A stretch of DNA of 8,649 bases from Candidatus Cloacimonadota bacterium. GTDB lineage: Bacteria; Cloacimonadota; Cloacimonadia; JGIOTU-2. The DNA lies in assembly GCA_021160355.1 (NCBI GenBank), contig JAGHCS010000162.1, positions 1 to 8,649 on the forward strand, written 5' to 3'. The notes beneath the pieces were generated by a model. The model worked only from the letters and a program-made list of their open reading frames with translations. It had not been told where the DNA came from and did not search any database. Within the stretch, counting starts at the first letter, position 1. Every line of letters starts with the position of its first letter. Shown piece by piece: positions 1 to 7,807 of the stretch. A program made the translations under genes and the position numbers.

Positions 1-2318
1 ATAAAATTTTGATCATTGATGATACAAAAGAAAATTTGGAAGCAGTCAAAGATCTACTTGAAGAATTGATTCCCGATTGTGTTGTAATAACAACAGAGTC
101 AGGAAAAGAAGGGCTGAAAGCGGCGAGGGATATACAACCCGATGTAATTATTTCAGATGTTTTTATGCCTGAAATAGACGGCATAGAAGTTTGTAAGAGA
201 TTGAAGAGCGATAAAACGACTCAACAGATTCCCATAGTTATTCATACCGGTTCGACCACAGATGCAGAAAGTCGCATACAATGTCTTGATGCCGGAGCCG
301 ATGTATTTTTAGCTAAACCGATTGATGCCGGAGAACTTACTGCCCAGATCAATGCGATGTTAAGAATAAAAAAAGCTGAAGACCGGCTCAGAGAAGAAAA
401 AGAACTCTTAGATGAAGCGGTACATAAAAGAACAAGAGAACTTCAGGAGAGTGAAGAATCTCTGAGGCTTGTTATCGAGAATATCCCTTTTGCCGTTTTT
501 GCACATGATCTTGATGGAAAATTTGTTCTCGTAAATAAAACTTCTACAGAATTTACTGGCTATACAAAAAGAGAATTGTTAAGCAAAACTGTTGCTGATA
601 TAGATCATAATAGTATTTCTCGGGATGACAGAGAGAAAATCTGGCAGCAGCTTCAGTATGGTGAACAAAAGCAATTATTTTCAACTCATTATCGAAAAGA
701 CGGATCACAATATCCGGTTGAAGTTCACTTAACTGCTCTCTTATTAAAAAATGAACCTGTTATACTTGCACTCGTTAAGAATATCACAAAACGAAAGATA
801 GCTGAGGAACAACTTAAGGGAAGCGAAGCACGATTTAGAAAACTTTTTGAATCATCTAAAGATGCTATTATGACTTTGGAGCCACCAACCTGGAAATTCA
901 CTTCAGGAAACAAAGCTATTTTCGATACATTTGGGGTAAAAAATCTCGAAGAGTTTACTTCGCTCGAACCCTGGAAAGTTTCACCCAAAAAACAACCGGA
1001 TGGAAATTCCAGTGCTGTAAAAGCAAAGAAAGAGATTCAGAAAGCAATGAAAAATGGATCAAATTTCTTTGAATGGACTCATAAAAGAAAAAATGGTGAG
1101 GAATTTCCTGCCACAGTTTTACTTACAAGAGTAGATTTGGCAGGCAAGAGTTTTTTGCAAGCAACTGTGAGAGACATAACCGAGCGCAAACGAGAAGAGA
1201 AAATTCAAAAAACATTATTCGACATTTCCAATGCCATGAATACAACTAAAAATATAAAGGAGCTTTTTAGCAAGATCAGAGAATTTCTTGGAGATATAAT
1301 TGATACCACAAATTTCTATGTAGCTTTATATGATGAAAAAACCGACATGATCTCCCTTCCTTTTGATGTCGATGAAAAAGATAAATTTGAAACTTTCCCT
1401 GCAGGTAAGACTATTACAAAATATGTCATTAAAACCGGTAAATACCTCTTTGCTACGAAGGATGTAGTAAAAAAATTAATAAAAAAAGGATTAATTGAAA
1501 CAGTTGGTTCTCCATCTGAAATCTGGCTGGGTGTCCCCCTTAAAATTGAAAACAAAGTGATAGGTGTTATTGCAGTTCAAAGCTATGATAATCCAAATCT
1601 TTATACAGAAAAAGATATTGAAATTCTAAACTTTATTTCCGAAGAAATTGCTCTTGCTATAAATCGTAAACAGGCAGAAGATGAGTTGAAAGTAAATCGG
1701 GAGCGTCTGAAAACAGCAAATTCGATCTTACGTCACGATATTGCCAATGATCTTATCGTGATAAAAAGCGCTCTGGATATTTACAAAGAAGAGCAGGATA
1801 AATCTATGCTCGATGAGATTGAAAAACGAGTGGAAAAAGGTCTCAATACAATAAAACGGCAACGAGAACAGGAGCAGTTTCTGGATTCTCATTCTGATTT
1901 AGATGAATATCACATTGATCAAGTGATAAAAAAAATAATCAAAGATTATCCGGATATAATATGCAACGTTTCAGGTACCGGCAAGGCATATGCGGATAAT
2001 GCAATATATTCAATAGTTGAAAATATAATTAGTAATGCAATAAGACACGGGAAGAGCACAAAACTCGATATTGATATTACATATAATGAAGATTTTTGTG
2101 AAATCAGGTTTGCTGATGACGGCATTGGTATACCTGATGAAATTAAGCATAAGGTATTCGATAAAGGTTTCCAATATGGTGAATACGGGCATACTGGTAT
2201 TGGTTTATACATTGTACAAAAGGCAGTTGATGATTATGGAGGAGACGTCTTTGTCGAGGATAATACACCAAAAGGTATAGTGTTCGTCATTCGTTTGAAA
2301 AAAACAATTGAAAGATAA
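1..2318 (+). CDS. Hybrid sensor histidine kinase, REC-PAS-PAS-GAF-HisKA-HATPase (5' partial)
   Basis: Predicted cytoplasmic signalling kinase that autophosphorylates on His and carries its own receiver. The reading frame is open to the window edge: the TTG at 9 lies inside a typical receiver strand (K-I-L-I-I-D-D), so the real start is upstream and only a few codons are missing. Counting from the TTG as residue 1, the receiver spans about 1-118 (acidic pair D4/D5, phosphoacceptor D50, T80, K103). A charged coiled-coil linker follows (121-152), then PAS (about 150-262), PAS (272-392) and GAF (399-552). The kinase core has H-box LRHDIAND with H576, N-box N672/N676, G1 DDGIGIP around D704, and G2 GHTGIGL from G727. 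No membrane segment is visible, so the signal is probably cytosolic; ligands of the PAS and GAF domains are unknown. No output domain or partner regulator is in the window. The H-box and GHTG lid resemble methanogen-type kinases, and the gene is more AT-rich than those downstream. Family call is firm; pathway is unknown. Confidence 0.93.
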   Translation, partial: KILIIDDTKENLEAVKDLLEELIPDCVVITTESGKEGLKAARDIQPDVIISDVFMPEIDGIEVCKRLKSDKTTQQIPIVIHTGSTTDAESRIQCLDAGADVFLAKPIDAGELTAQINAMLRIKKAEDRLREEKELLDEAVHKRTRELQESEESLRLVIENIPFAVFAHDLDGKFVLVNKTSTEFTGYTKRELLSKTVADIDHNSISRDDREKIWQQLQYGEQKQLFSTHYRKDGSQYPVEVHLTALLLKNEPVILALVKNITKRKIAEEQLKGSEARFRKLFESSKDAIMTLEPPTWKFTSGNKAIFDTFGVKNLEEFTSLEPWKVSPKKQPDGNSSAVKAKKEIQKAMKNGSNFFEWTHKRKNGEEFPATVLLTRVDLAGKSFLQATVRDITERKREEKIQKTLFDISNAMNTTKNIKELFSKIREFLGDIIDTTNFYVALYDEKTDMISLPFDVDEKDKFETFPAGKTITKYVIKTGKYLFATKDVVKKLIKKGLIETVGSPSEIWLGVPLKIENKVIGVIAVQSYDNPNLYTEKDIEILNFISEEIALAINRKQAEDELKVNRERLKTANSILRHDIANDLIVIKSALDIYKEEQDKSMLDEIEKRVEKGLNTIKRQREQEQFLDSHSDLDEYHIDQVIKKIIKDYPDIICNVSGTGKAYADNAIYSIVENIISNAIRHGKSTKLDIDITYNEDFCEIRFADDGIGIPDEIKHKVFDKGFQYGEYGHTGIGLYIVQKAVDDYGGDVFVEDNTPKGIVFVIRLKKTIER

Positions 2319-2381
2319 AATATTTGATTTTTGATCTGTCATAATACCAAATTTTTAAAATCTTTTTCTACTTGATTGAGA

Positions 2382-2410
2382 TTTACACTATCAAAGTATT
2401 CAAATAATAT
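2382..2410 (+). promoter_or_regulatory. Candidate sigma-70-type promoter for the PBP1A/GT2 pair
   Basis: TTTACA (2382-2387) is separated by 17 bases from TAATAT (2405-2410), matching the housekeeping consensus at 5/6 and 4/6 positions. It lies in the 141-base AT-rich spacer after the kinase and would give a leader of roughly 40 bases before the ATG at 2460. A 7-base direct repeat TATTCAA (2397-2403 and 2408-2414) overlaps the -10. AT-rich spacers give such matches by chance, and the organism's own consensus is unknown, so this is only a candidate. No terminator hairpin was seen in the spacer, so read-through from the kinase is also possible. Confidence 0.35.
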
Positions 2411-2459
2411 TCAACTAAGTTTTGACAGTTCAATAGAATTCTTCAAAAAAATGTAACGT

Positions 2460-4622
2460 ATGAAGAAAGTGAATTTTTGGAAAATATTATTTATCGTAAC
2501 CTGCGTATGCCTGTTTTTCACAGGAGTGATAGCCGGTCTGATCTATCATTACAATCTTGAGCTTCCTCCAATCTCACAACTTGAAGAATACGAACTTATG
2601 AACGGCACGAAAGTGTTTGATAAAGATGGAAACCTTGTGAAGATATTTGCAAGCGAACATAGAAGGAGTGTACCATTATCCGAAATTTCGGATACACTTA
2701 TCAGTGCATTTATCGCGATGGAGGATGAAAATTTCTATGATCATATGGGAATTGATTTCGCTTCGATTCTGCGTGCATTTCTTGCAAATTTTTCCACCGG
2801 CAGCATAAGGCAGGGAGCAAGCACTATTACCCAGCAGCTTGCCCGGGATATGTTCCTAACGCTTGAGCAATCCATGGATAGGAAGATCAAGGAAGCTCTT
2901 CTCAGCTTTAAGATCGAGCGGACATTTTCCAAGGACCAGATCCTGGAGATGTACCTGAATAAAACCTATCTTGGCGGCGGCAACTACGGAGTGGAATCTG
3001 CAGCACAGAACTATTTCGGGAAATCATCAAAAGATCTCACTCTTGCAGAATGTGCACTTCTGGCAAGGATACCACAAGCGCCCACATATCTTAATCCCCG
3101 ACTTCATTATGATGAGGTGGTTCGAAGAAGCAAATTTGTCCTCGCACAGATGTATGAGCTGGGTTATATAGACGAAACTGAGTACTACCAAGCATATTAT
3201 GACACTGTTGAGATAACGACGAGAAAAAAAGCCAAGCAGCCGGCTGATTACTTTTACGAATATGTTCGTAAATATATTGAGCAGAAATACGGCACTTCAA
3301 TGCTCTACAATGGCGGGTTGCAGGTGTTCACAACTCTTGATCTAGATTTGACCAATTATGCTGATTCTGTTCTTAACAATCACCTGGTTGAATTTGAAAA
3401 TAAACTCAATTACGATGTGAAATATGATGAATTCCCTGCAGATACTTTTGATATTGATACAAAATATGTACAGGGTGGCGTGTATGCTGTAGAACCTAAT
3501 ACAGGATATGTCCGCGCAATGATAGGGGGGAGGAATTTCAATCATAGCAAGTTCAATCGCGTGCTGCAGGCACGGCGTCAACCCGGCTCAGCTTTCAAGC
3601 CCTTTATATACACTGCTGCTGTCGCAAACGGATACACTGCTGCTACGATGATCAACGACCTTCCGCTTGTATTTCTGGAGAATGATACAATACAATGGAG
3701 ACCCCCAAACTATTCTGATAAATTCTACGGCTTGACCAGACTGCGCATAGCACTCAAGCATTCAAGGAATATTCCCGTAATCAAAATATTCATGCATCTG
3801 ACTCCTTATGAAGTGATAAAATATGCGGAACGTCTCGGTATTGACAGTCCATTATACCCGTTCCCCGCACTTTCACTCGGTTCGGCGGAAGTATATCCTG
3901 CTGAGCTTATTTCTGCATATTGCCCATTTGCAAATGGTGGAAAACGGGTCGATCCAATCTACATTAAAAGAATTGATGATGAAACAGGAAAAATGCTCGA
4001 GGAATATCTTCCCCACTCATCCCAGGTCATTGGAGAGGATATTGCGTATCTTATGACAAACTTGATGGAGTCAGTTGTGGATGGAGGAACTGCGGGAGGA
4101 ATACGATGGCGCGGATTTTATCTCCCGGCTGCAGGAAAAACCGGAACGACCGATAATTATCAGGATGCGTGGTGTATTGCATATACCACCCAGCTTGTAC
4201 TCGGTATCTGGGTTGGATTTGATGATAATATCACACTTGGCAAAGGACAGGCAGGTGCCTATGTTGCAGTACCACCCTGGCCCTATATTATGAAAAGAGC
4301 GGTGTATAACAGTTCGCCGAAGGACTCGACAGGAAAAGCGATCATTAACAAAAAACTCTATGAGTTTAAAGAACCGGATAACATCGTACATGTCACGATT
4401 TCGGAAAAGACGGGACTCCTTGCGCAGCCCTTTGAAAAAGAAGTAACTGATGAAATTTTTATCCGGGGGACAGAACCGACAATCCTTTCTGACAGTTTGG
4501 GTTATAACTTTGAGCCAATTGGTTATCAGGATCTCAGCTTAGATACACTCTATATAGATATGGATGAATATTACCGCACGATGCAGTACAGGAAAAGTAT
4601 TAAATCACACCGAGCCGAATGA
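2460..4622 (+). CDS. mrcA/ponA-like: Bifunctional class A penicillin-binding protein (PBP1A-type: GT51 glycosyltransferase + transpeptidase)
   Basis: Polymerises lipid II into glycan strands and crosslinks the stem peptides, acting outside the inner membrane. The 720-residue protein has an N-terminal membrane anchor (about 8-30). The GT51 domain (about 55-230) shows catalytic E88 in EDENFYDH, GASTITQQ at 119-126, and the later motifs RKIKEAL and LEMYLNKTYLGGGNYGV. The penicillin-binding transpeptidase domain (about 335-620) has all three active-site motifs: S377-x-x-K380 within RQPGSAFKP, S435-R-N437, and K560-T-G-T. Both active sites look intact. Length is at the short end for the family (E. 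coli PBP1A is about 850 residues), with a tail of about 70 residues after the catalytic domain and no recognised extra module. The ATG at 2460 is chosen because a basic start and then the membrane segment follow directly; no Shine-Dalgarno is evident upstream. The stop overlaps the next start as ATGA. The orthologue class (1A versus 1B, 1C) follows overall motif style and is less certain than the function. Confidence 0.96.
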   Translation: MKKVNFWKILFIVTCVCLFFTGVIAGLIYHYNLELPPISQLEEYELMNGTKVFDKDGNLVKIFASEHRRSVPLSEISDTLISAFIAMEDENFYDHMGIDFASILRAFLANFSTGSIRQGASTITQQLARDMFLTLEQSMDRKIKEALLSFKIERTFSKDQILEMYLNKTYLGGGNYGVESAAQNYFGKSSKDLTLAECALLARIPQAPTYLNPRLHYDEVVRRSKFVLAQMYELGYIDETEYYQAYYDTVEITTRKKAKQPADYFYEYVRKYIEQKYGTSMLYNGGLQVFTTLDLDLTNYADSVLNNHLVEFENKLNYDVKYDEFPADTFDIDTKYVQGGVYAVEPNTGYVRAMIGGRNFNHSKFNRVLQARRQPGSAFKPFIYTAAVANGYTAATMINDLPLVFLENDTIQWRPPNYSDKFYGLTRLRIALKHSRNIPVIKIFMHLTPYEVIKYAERLGIDSPLYPFPALSLGSAEVYPAELISAYCPFANGGKRVDPIYIKRIDDETGKMLEEYLPHSSQVIGEDIAYLMTNLMESVVDGGTAGGIRWRGFYLPAAGKTGTTDNYQDAWCIAYTTQLVLGIWVGFDDNITLGKGQAGAYVAVPPWPYIMKRAVYNSSPKDSTGKAIINKKLYEFKEPDNIVHVTISEKTGLLAQPFEKEVTDEIFIRGTEPTILSDSLGYNFEPIGYQDLSLDTLYIDMDEYYRTMQYRKSIKSHRAE

Positions 4623-5740
4623 TCGTTTTTATTATAATTTTAGGTATTCTGCTTCTCTATTATTTCATCTATCTCGGTATGTTTTATCGAGGTTTGGGTC
4701 GAAAATACACCGCAGCAACGAATGCTCAACCCTTTGTTTCAGTTGTCGTTGCAGCACGAAATGAAGAGGGCACGATCGCCCGGCTGCTGACTTCACTCAT
4801 CAATCAGGATTATCCCGAAAGTAACTATGAAATTATCATAGCAGATGATGGATCTGACGACTCTACTGCCCGTATCGTTGAGGATTTTCAAAATAAGAGT
4901 GATAATCTGATTTTGCTTTCTGTCACTATTTCTGATGAAGTAATTTCCCGCAAAAAGAATGCGATTGCCCAGGCAGTGCAAAAAAGCAGTGGAGAGATAA
5001 TTCTCACAACCGATGCAGATTGCGTGCTTACGTTTCAATGGATTTCCGGCATGGTTCGTTATTTTGGAAGAGGGGTGGGAATGGTCGCAGGTATGTCCAC
5101 TCCGTTTATCCCGAACTGGAAACAGGCAACCCTCGTTCAGAAGTACGAATATATTGATACGATCGGACTCTTTTTTGCAGCAGCAGGTGCACTTGGCACA
5201 GGAAAAGCATTCTCTTGCAGCGGGCAGAATATGGGTTACACAAGAGAAGCTTTTGACAAAGTGCAGGGTTATGAGCGAATAAAAGATCATATTTCAGGAG
5301 ATGATGTTCTTCTGATGCAGCTCATAAGAAGAGCCGGATATGAGATACGCTTTGCTTTTGGAAAAGAGACGCAGGCTCTTACAAAATCAGAAACTCGGCT
5401 TGGTAATTTTTTGAATCAGCGCTCACGATGGGCTTCTAATGAGAGGATTCAAATTTCACTTAATTTTGATTTTTATCTCTATCTTGCAGATGTATTTCTC
5501 CTGAATGTACTTATCATTATCGGACTTTTTTTCATACCTCTTTATGCTGCTGGTGCGTGGTTCGTAAAAATGATAGGTGAATTTATTATATTGCGGAGAG
5601 GTATCGATCGTTTTGATCTCCAGAAGAAATCTCTTTCTCTGTTTCCGTTCTGGGCAATTTTACAACCGCTATACATCATGATAGTAGGAATTGGAGGAAA
5701 GCTTCATCTTTTTTCCTGGAAGAAAAATCCAAGGACGTGA
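4619..5740 (+). CDS. Membrane-associated family 2 glycosyltransferase
   Basis: Predicted processive-type or lipid-linked GT2 enzyme at the inner membrane, using a nucleotide sugar on the cytoplasmic side; donor and acceptor cannot be told from sequence. It is 373 residues long, with an N-terminal membrane segment (1-20). A GT-A fold begins at about 39 (SVVVAARNEE), with nucleotide-binding D76/D77 in ADDGSDD, a DxD motif D132-A-D134, acidic S-G-D228-D229 and Q267-x-x-R270-W271. Three membrane segments follow at about 286-306, 307-326 and 341-361. This order matches hyaluronan- or carotenoid-type GT2 enzymes, whose shared layout is catalytic domain plus C-terminal helices. All expected catalytic residues are present. 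The ATG sits inside the PBP1A stop (ATGA) and has no clear ribosome binding site, so translation is probably coupled to PBP1A. An envelope role is inferred from that link only. Confidence 0.9.
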   Translation: MIVFIIILGILLLYYFIYLGMFYRGLGRKYTAATNAQPFVSVVVAARNEEGTIARLLTSLINQDYPESNYEIIIADDGSDDSTARIVEDFQNKSDNLILLSVTISDEVISRKKNAIAQAVQKSSGEIILTTDADCVLTFQWISGMVRYFGRGVGMVAGMSTPFIPNWKQATLVQKYEYIDTIGLFFAAAGALGTGKAFSCSGQNMGYTREAFDKVQGYERIKDHISGDDVLLMQLIRRAGYEIRFAFGKETQALTKSETRLGNFLNQRSRWASNERIQISLNFDFYLYLADVFLLNVLIIIGLFFIPLYAAGAWFVKMIGEFIILRRGIDRFDLQKKSLSLFPFWAILQPLYIMIVGIGGKLHLFSWKKNPRT

Positions 5741-5765
5741 TCGGGAAAAATTGCATATTTATCCT

Positions 5766-5794
5766 TTGACAAAAAATATCAACCTCAAAATAAG
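5766..5794 (+). promoter_or_regulatory. Candidate sigma-70-type promoter for the TPR gene
   Basis: A perfect TTGACA (5766-5771) is followed after 17 bases by AATAAG (5789-5794), a 4/6 match to the -10 consensus. It lies in the 86-base spacer after the glycosyltransferase and would give a leader of about 25 bases, room for the ribosome binding site at 5814. The perfect -35 and correct spacing make it the best promoter candidate in the window, though the -10 is weak. Confidence 0.42.
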
Positions 5795-5813
5795 TGTCCT
5801 ATTGAAAATCATG

Positions 5814-5818
5814 AAGGA
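5814..5818 (+). promoter_or_regulatory. Ribosome binding site of the TPR gene
   Basis: AAGGA lies 8 bases before the ATG at 5827 and supports that start. It is one of only two clear Shine-Dalgarno sites in the window. Confidence 0.65.
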
Positions 5819-5826
5819 AAGTTAAA

Positions 5827-6519
5827 ATGGCAAAGAAGATCAAACGGCGTAAACACCATGATATAAAAGAAGATAAGTTTGTGACAAACGCACTACTTTT
5901 TTATGAATTTATTCAAAACCACTGGAAAAAGTTTGCAGTAGGTGCAGTAGCACTCATTGTGATAATCATTGTGATCGTTGCAATGACATCCCGATCCGGA
6001 AAGATCAATATCCTCGCATTAAAACAGTTCGATAAAGCTCTCGCACTTTATGAAGATAAACAGCTGGATACAGCTGAAACTGAATTTTCTGCAGTGCTCC
6101 AGGAGTATGGGTCCTCAAAATATAGTGGATTATCATATCTTTATCTGGGTAAGATCAATATCGAAAAGAGCGAACCGGATGTAGAAATGGCCGAGATGTA
6201 TTTTAATAAGGCGAAATTCAGAGTACACGATATTTTGCTAAAAGAAACTGCATGGCTCGGGCTTGCGGAATGCACAAGATTGTCTGAAGGTGATGATGCA
6301 TATTATGAGTCTCTAAAGCGCTTCGTCAGGAAATTTCCTGATTCATATAATGTGTCTTCAATAGCATTCAAAATAGCTGAGCATTATTTTTCTGCAGATG
6401 AGTATGATAAAGCAAAGGAATATTATTCCCTGATCGTGAAAAAATTCAAAAATTCTTCAGACTTCTACAAGTCAAAACAGCAATTAGAATATATTGAACA
6501 GATAGAGCAGGATAAGTAA
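5827..6519 (+). CDS. Single-span membrane-anchored TPR protein (YfgM-like)
   Basis: A 230-residue protein with a very basic N-terminus (KKIKRRKHH at 3-11), a short amphipathic stretch, one membrane segment at about 36-53 (rich in V and I), then an all-helical soluble part. By the positive-inside rule the tail faces the periplasm. About four degenerate TPR-like helix pairs can be seen near 63-95, 98-131, 140-172 and 176-209, with recurring A/Y/F-G/A spacing such as LSYLYLGKI and the closing helix SADEYDKAKEYY. In E. coli, YfgM has this layout and works beside the PpiD/SecYEG translocon; many bacteria carry similar proteins of unknown role. The family-level resemblance (basic tail, one helix, TPR domain) is good, but the exact function is inferred. 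It has its own ribosome binding site and candidate promoter, and ends 14 bases before a strong terminator, so it may be a single-gene unit or the end of the PBP1A operon. Confidence 0.85.
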   Translation: MAKKIKRRKHHDIKEDKFVTNALLFYEFIQNHWKKFAVGAVALIVIIIVIVAMTSRSGKINILALKQFDKALALYEDKQLDTAETEFSAVLQEYGSSKYSGLSYLYLGKINIEKSEPDVEMAEMYFNKAKFRVHDILLKETAWLGLAECTRLSEGDDAYYESLKRFVRKFPDSYNVSSIAFKIAEHYFSADEYDKAKEYYSLIVKKFKNSSDFYKSKQQLEYIEQIEQDK

Positions 6520-6533
6520 ATATCAACTTTTTT

Positions 6534-6558
6534 AAGCCCTTTCAACAGGGCTTTTTTT
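6534..6558 (+). terminator. Rho-independent terminator after the TPR gene
   Basis: A perfect 7-base-pair stem, AAGCCCT (6534-6540) with AGGGCTT (6547-6553), closes a 6-base loop (TTCAAC) and runs into seven consecutive T residues (6552-6558). It acts on + strand transcripts; on the - strand the stem is followed by A residues, so it is not bidirectional. It ends 11 bases before the next gene's ATG. Confidence 0.92.
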
Positions 6559-6569
6559 ATATTTACAAA

Positions 6570-7805
6570 ATGAAAAAGAACATACTCGGCTGGATCAGTT
6601 ATGATTTTGCCAATTCTTCTTTCACAACGGTTATTGTAACGGTTGTGTACAGTGTATATTTTAAGTCCGTAGTTGTTGGTAAAGAAGGAGTAGGAGATTC
6701 ACTGTGGGGACTTTCGATAAGTCTCTCCATGCTTATTGTTGCACTTATTTCACCAATTCTCGGGGCAATTGCTGACCACACGCACTCAAAAAAGAAATTC
6801 CTTTTTGTATTCTGTTATTTGTCTGTTCTTTTTACAGCATTATTATATTTTATCCGTGCCGGTGCTGTGATATGGGGTATGCTTATATTCATGATCGCCA
6901 ATATTGGATTTGAAGGCGGCAATGTCTTTTATAATGCCTTTCTGCCGGAGATCACAACTAAGAAGAATCTAGGCAAAGTATCAGGTTTAGGATGGGGGAT
7001 CGGTTACATCGGCGGATTGAGTGCGCTCATTCTTTCCTATCTTTTCATAGAAACGAATGTACCTCTTGTTTTTCCCCTGATCGCTGCATTCTTCGGAGTT
7101 TTTGCAATTCCAATATTTGTGTTCTTAAAAGAGTCAAAACCAAAGCAACAATTTGAAAATAAGAATTATATAAAAATCGGATACGATCGCATCAAAAATA
7201 CATTTCATCATATCAAGGATCTGAAAGACCTTTTCCGATTTTTGATATCATTTTTTATTTATAATGACGGCATCAAAACAGTTATAGTGTTCGCAGCGAT
7301 ATACGGGGCACAGCGCTTTAATATGTCGGGCTCACAGCTTATCATCTATTTTGTCTTGGCAAATATCACGTCCTTTATCGGAGCGATCATTTTTGGTTTT
7401 ATTGTTGACAAGATCGGAGCAAAAAAAACAATATCCATCACGCTGCTTATCTGGATCGCTGTGGTGATCTGGGCATATTTCTGCAACAACGTGACGCAAT
7501 TTTACGGAGTCGGATTGTTGGCAGGTATTGCAATCGGATCTTGTCAGTCTGCAAGCAGGTCATTCTTGTCACTTCTCACCCCGGAAGATAAGCATGCTGA
7601 ATTCTTTGGTTTTTATGCGGTGAGCGGCAAAGCTGCAGCAATTATTGGTCCGTTATTGTATGGAGTACTCGTGCTGATCTTACAAAGTCAGCGATGGGCT
7701 ATTTTAAGTATTGCACTTTTCTTTGTTGCTGGATTTCTTGTTCTTCAAACTGTAAATGAGAAAAATGGAGTGCAGGTCGCTTCACAAATTTTTAGAAAGG
7801 AGTAG
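6570..7805 (+). CDS. MFS transporter, UMF1 / Atg22-like family
   Basis: Polytopic inner-membrane transporter of 411 residues with about 12 hydrophobic segments (near 13-31, 47-68, 76-94, 99-118, 139-160, 166-186, 224-245, 256-279, 287-304, 311-331, 352-372, 376-394). Three features point to the UMF1 group of the major facilitator superfamily: the N-terminal signature ISYDFANSSF (9-18), the GAIADHTHSKKK loop between helices 2 and 3 (65-76, the usual MFS motif-A position), and YNDGIKTVI at 231-239 opening the second half. The yeast relative Atg22 exports amino acids from the vacuole; bacterial members are mostly uncharacterised, so no substrate is claimed. The start is supported by the signature lying at residue 9, as is usual for the family, but no Shine-Dalgarno precedes it, and the upstream terminator leaves only 11 bases. 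It is followed by glmS after 2 bases, so the two are probably cotranscribed. Confidence 0.92.
   Translation: MKKNILGWISYDFANSSFTTVIVTVVYSVYFKSVVVGKEGVGDSLWGLSISLSMLIVALISPILGAIADHTHSKKKFLFVFCYLSVLFTALLYFIRAGAVIWGMLIFMIANIGFEGGNVFYNAFLPEITTKKNLGKVSGLGWGIGYIGGLSALILSYLFIETNVPLVFPLIAAFFGVFAIPIFVFLKESKPKQQFENKNYIKIGYDRIKNTFHHIKDLKDLFRFLISFFIYNDGIKTVIVFAAIYGAQRFNMSGSQLIIYFVLANITSFIGAIIFGFIVDKIGAKKTISITLLIWIAVVIWAYFCNNVTQFYGVGLLAGIAIGSCQSASRSFLSLLTPEDKHAEFFGFYAVSGKAAAIIGPLLYGVLVLILQSQRWAILSIALFFVAGFLVLQTVNEKNGVQVASQIFRKE
7796..7802 (+). promoter_or_regulatory. Ribosome binding site of glmS inside the transporter's 3' end
   Basis: AAAGGAG, the strongest Shine-Dalgarno match in the window, lies 5 bases before the ATG at 7808. 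It forms the last Lys-Glu codons of the upstream transporter. It fixes the glmS start and suggests translational coupling or reinitiation. Confidence 0.85.
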
Positions 7806-7807
7806 CC

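Noticed and set aside
9..11. TTG at 9 as the true start of the hybrid kinase
   Set aside because: The frame is open upstream and codons for Lys-Ile precede the TTG, completing the first receiver strand; no ribosome binding site can be seen in the eight bases available.
2422..2450. TTGACA at 2422-2427 as a -35 box for PBP1A
   Set aside because: At 17 bases the -10 would be AAAAAA (2445-2450), a poor match, and transcription would start almost on the ATG. The pair at 2382/2405 is better.
4071..4391. 106-codon open frame on the - strand
   Set aside because: Antisense to the PBP1A transpeptidase domain including its KTG motif; no ribosome binding site or domain.
4793..5290. 165-codon open frame on the - strand
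   Set aside because: Antisense to the GT2 catalytic domain with its DxD motif. The Cys-rich, motif-free translation is a shadow of the real frame.
6001..6162. 12-base exact repeat AAGATCAATATC at 6001-6012 and 6151-6162
   Set aside because: Both copies encode K-I-N-I in frame in the TPR protein; no larger repeat around them, so codon choice and chance are enough.
6624..6646. Imperfect inverted repeat (9-base arms, one mismatch, 5-base loop) early in the transporter gene
   Set aside because: The arms encode the Thr/Val-rich first membrane helix; repeated ACG-GTT codons explain it.
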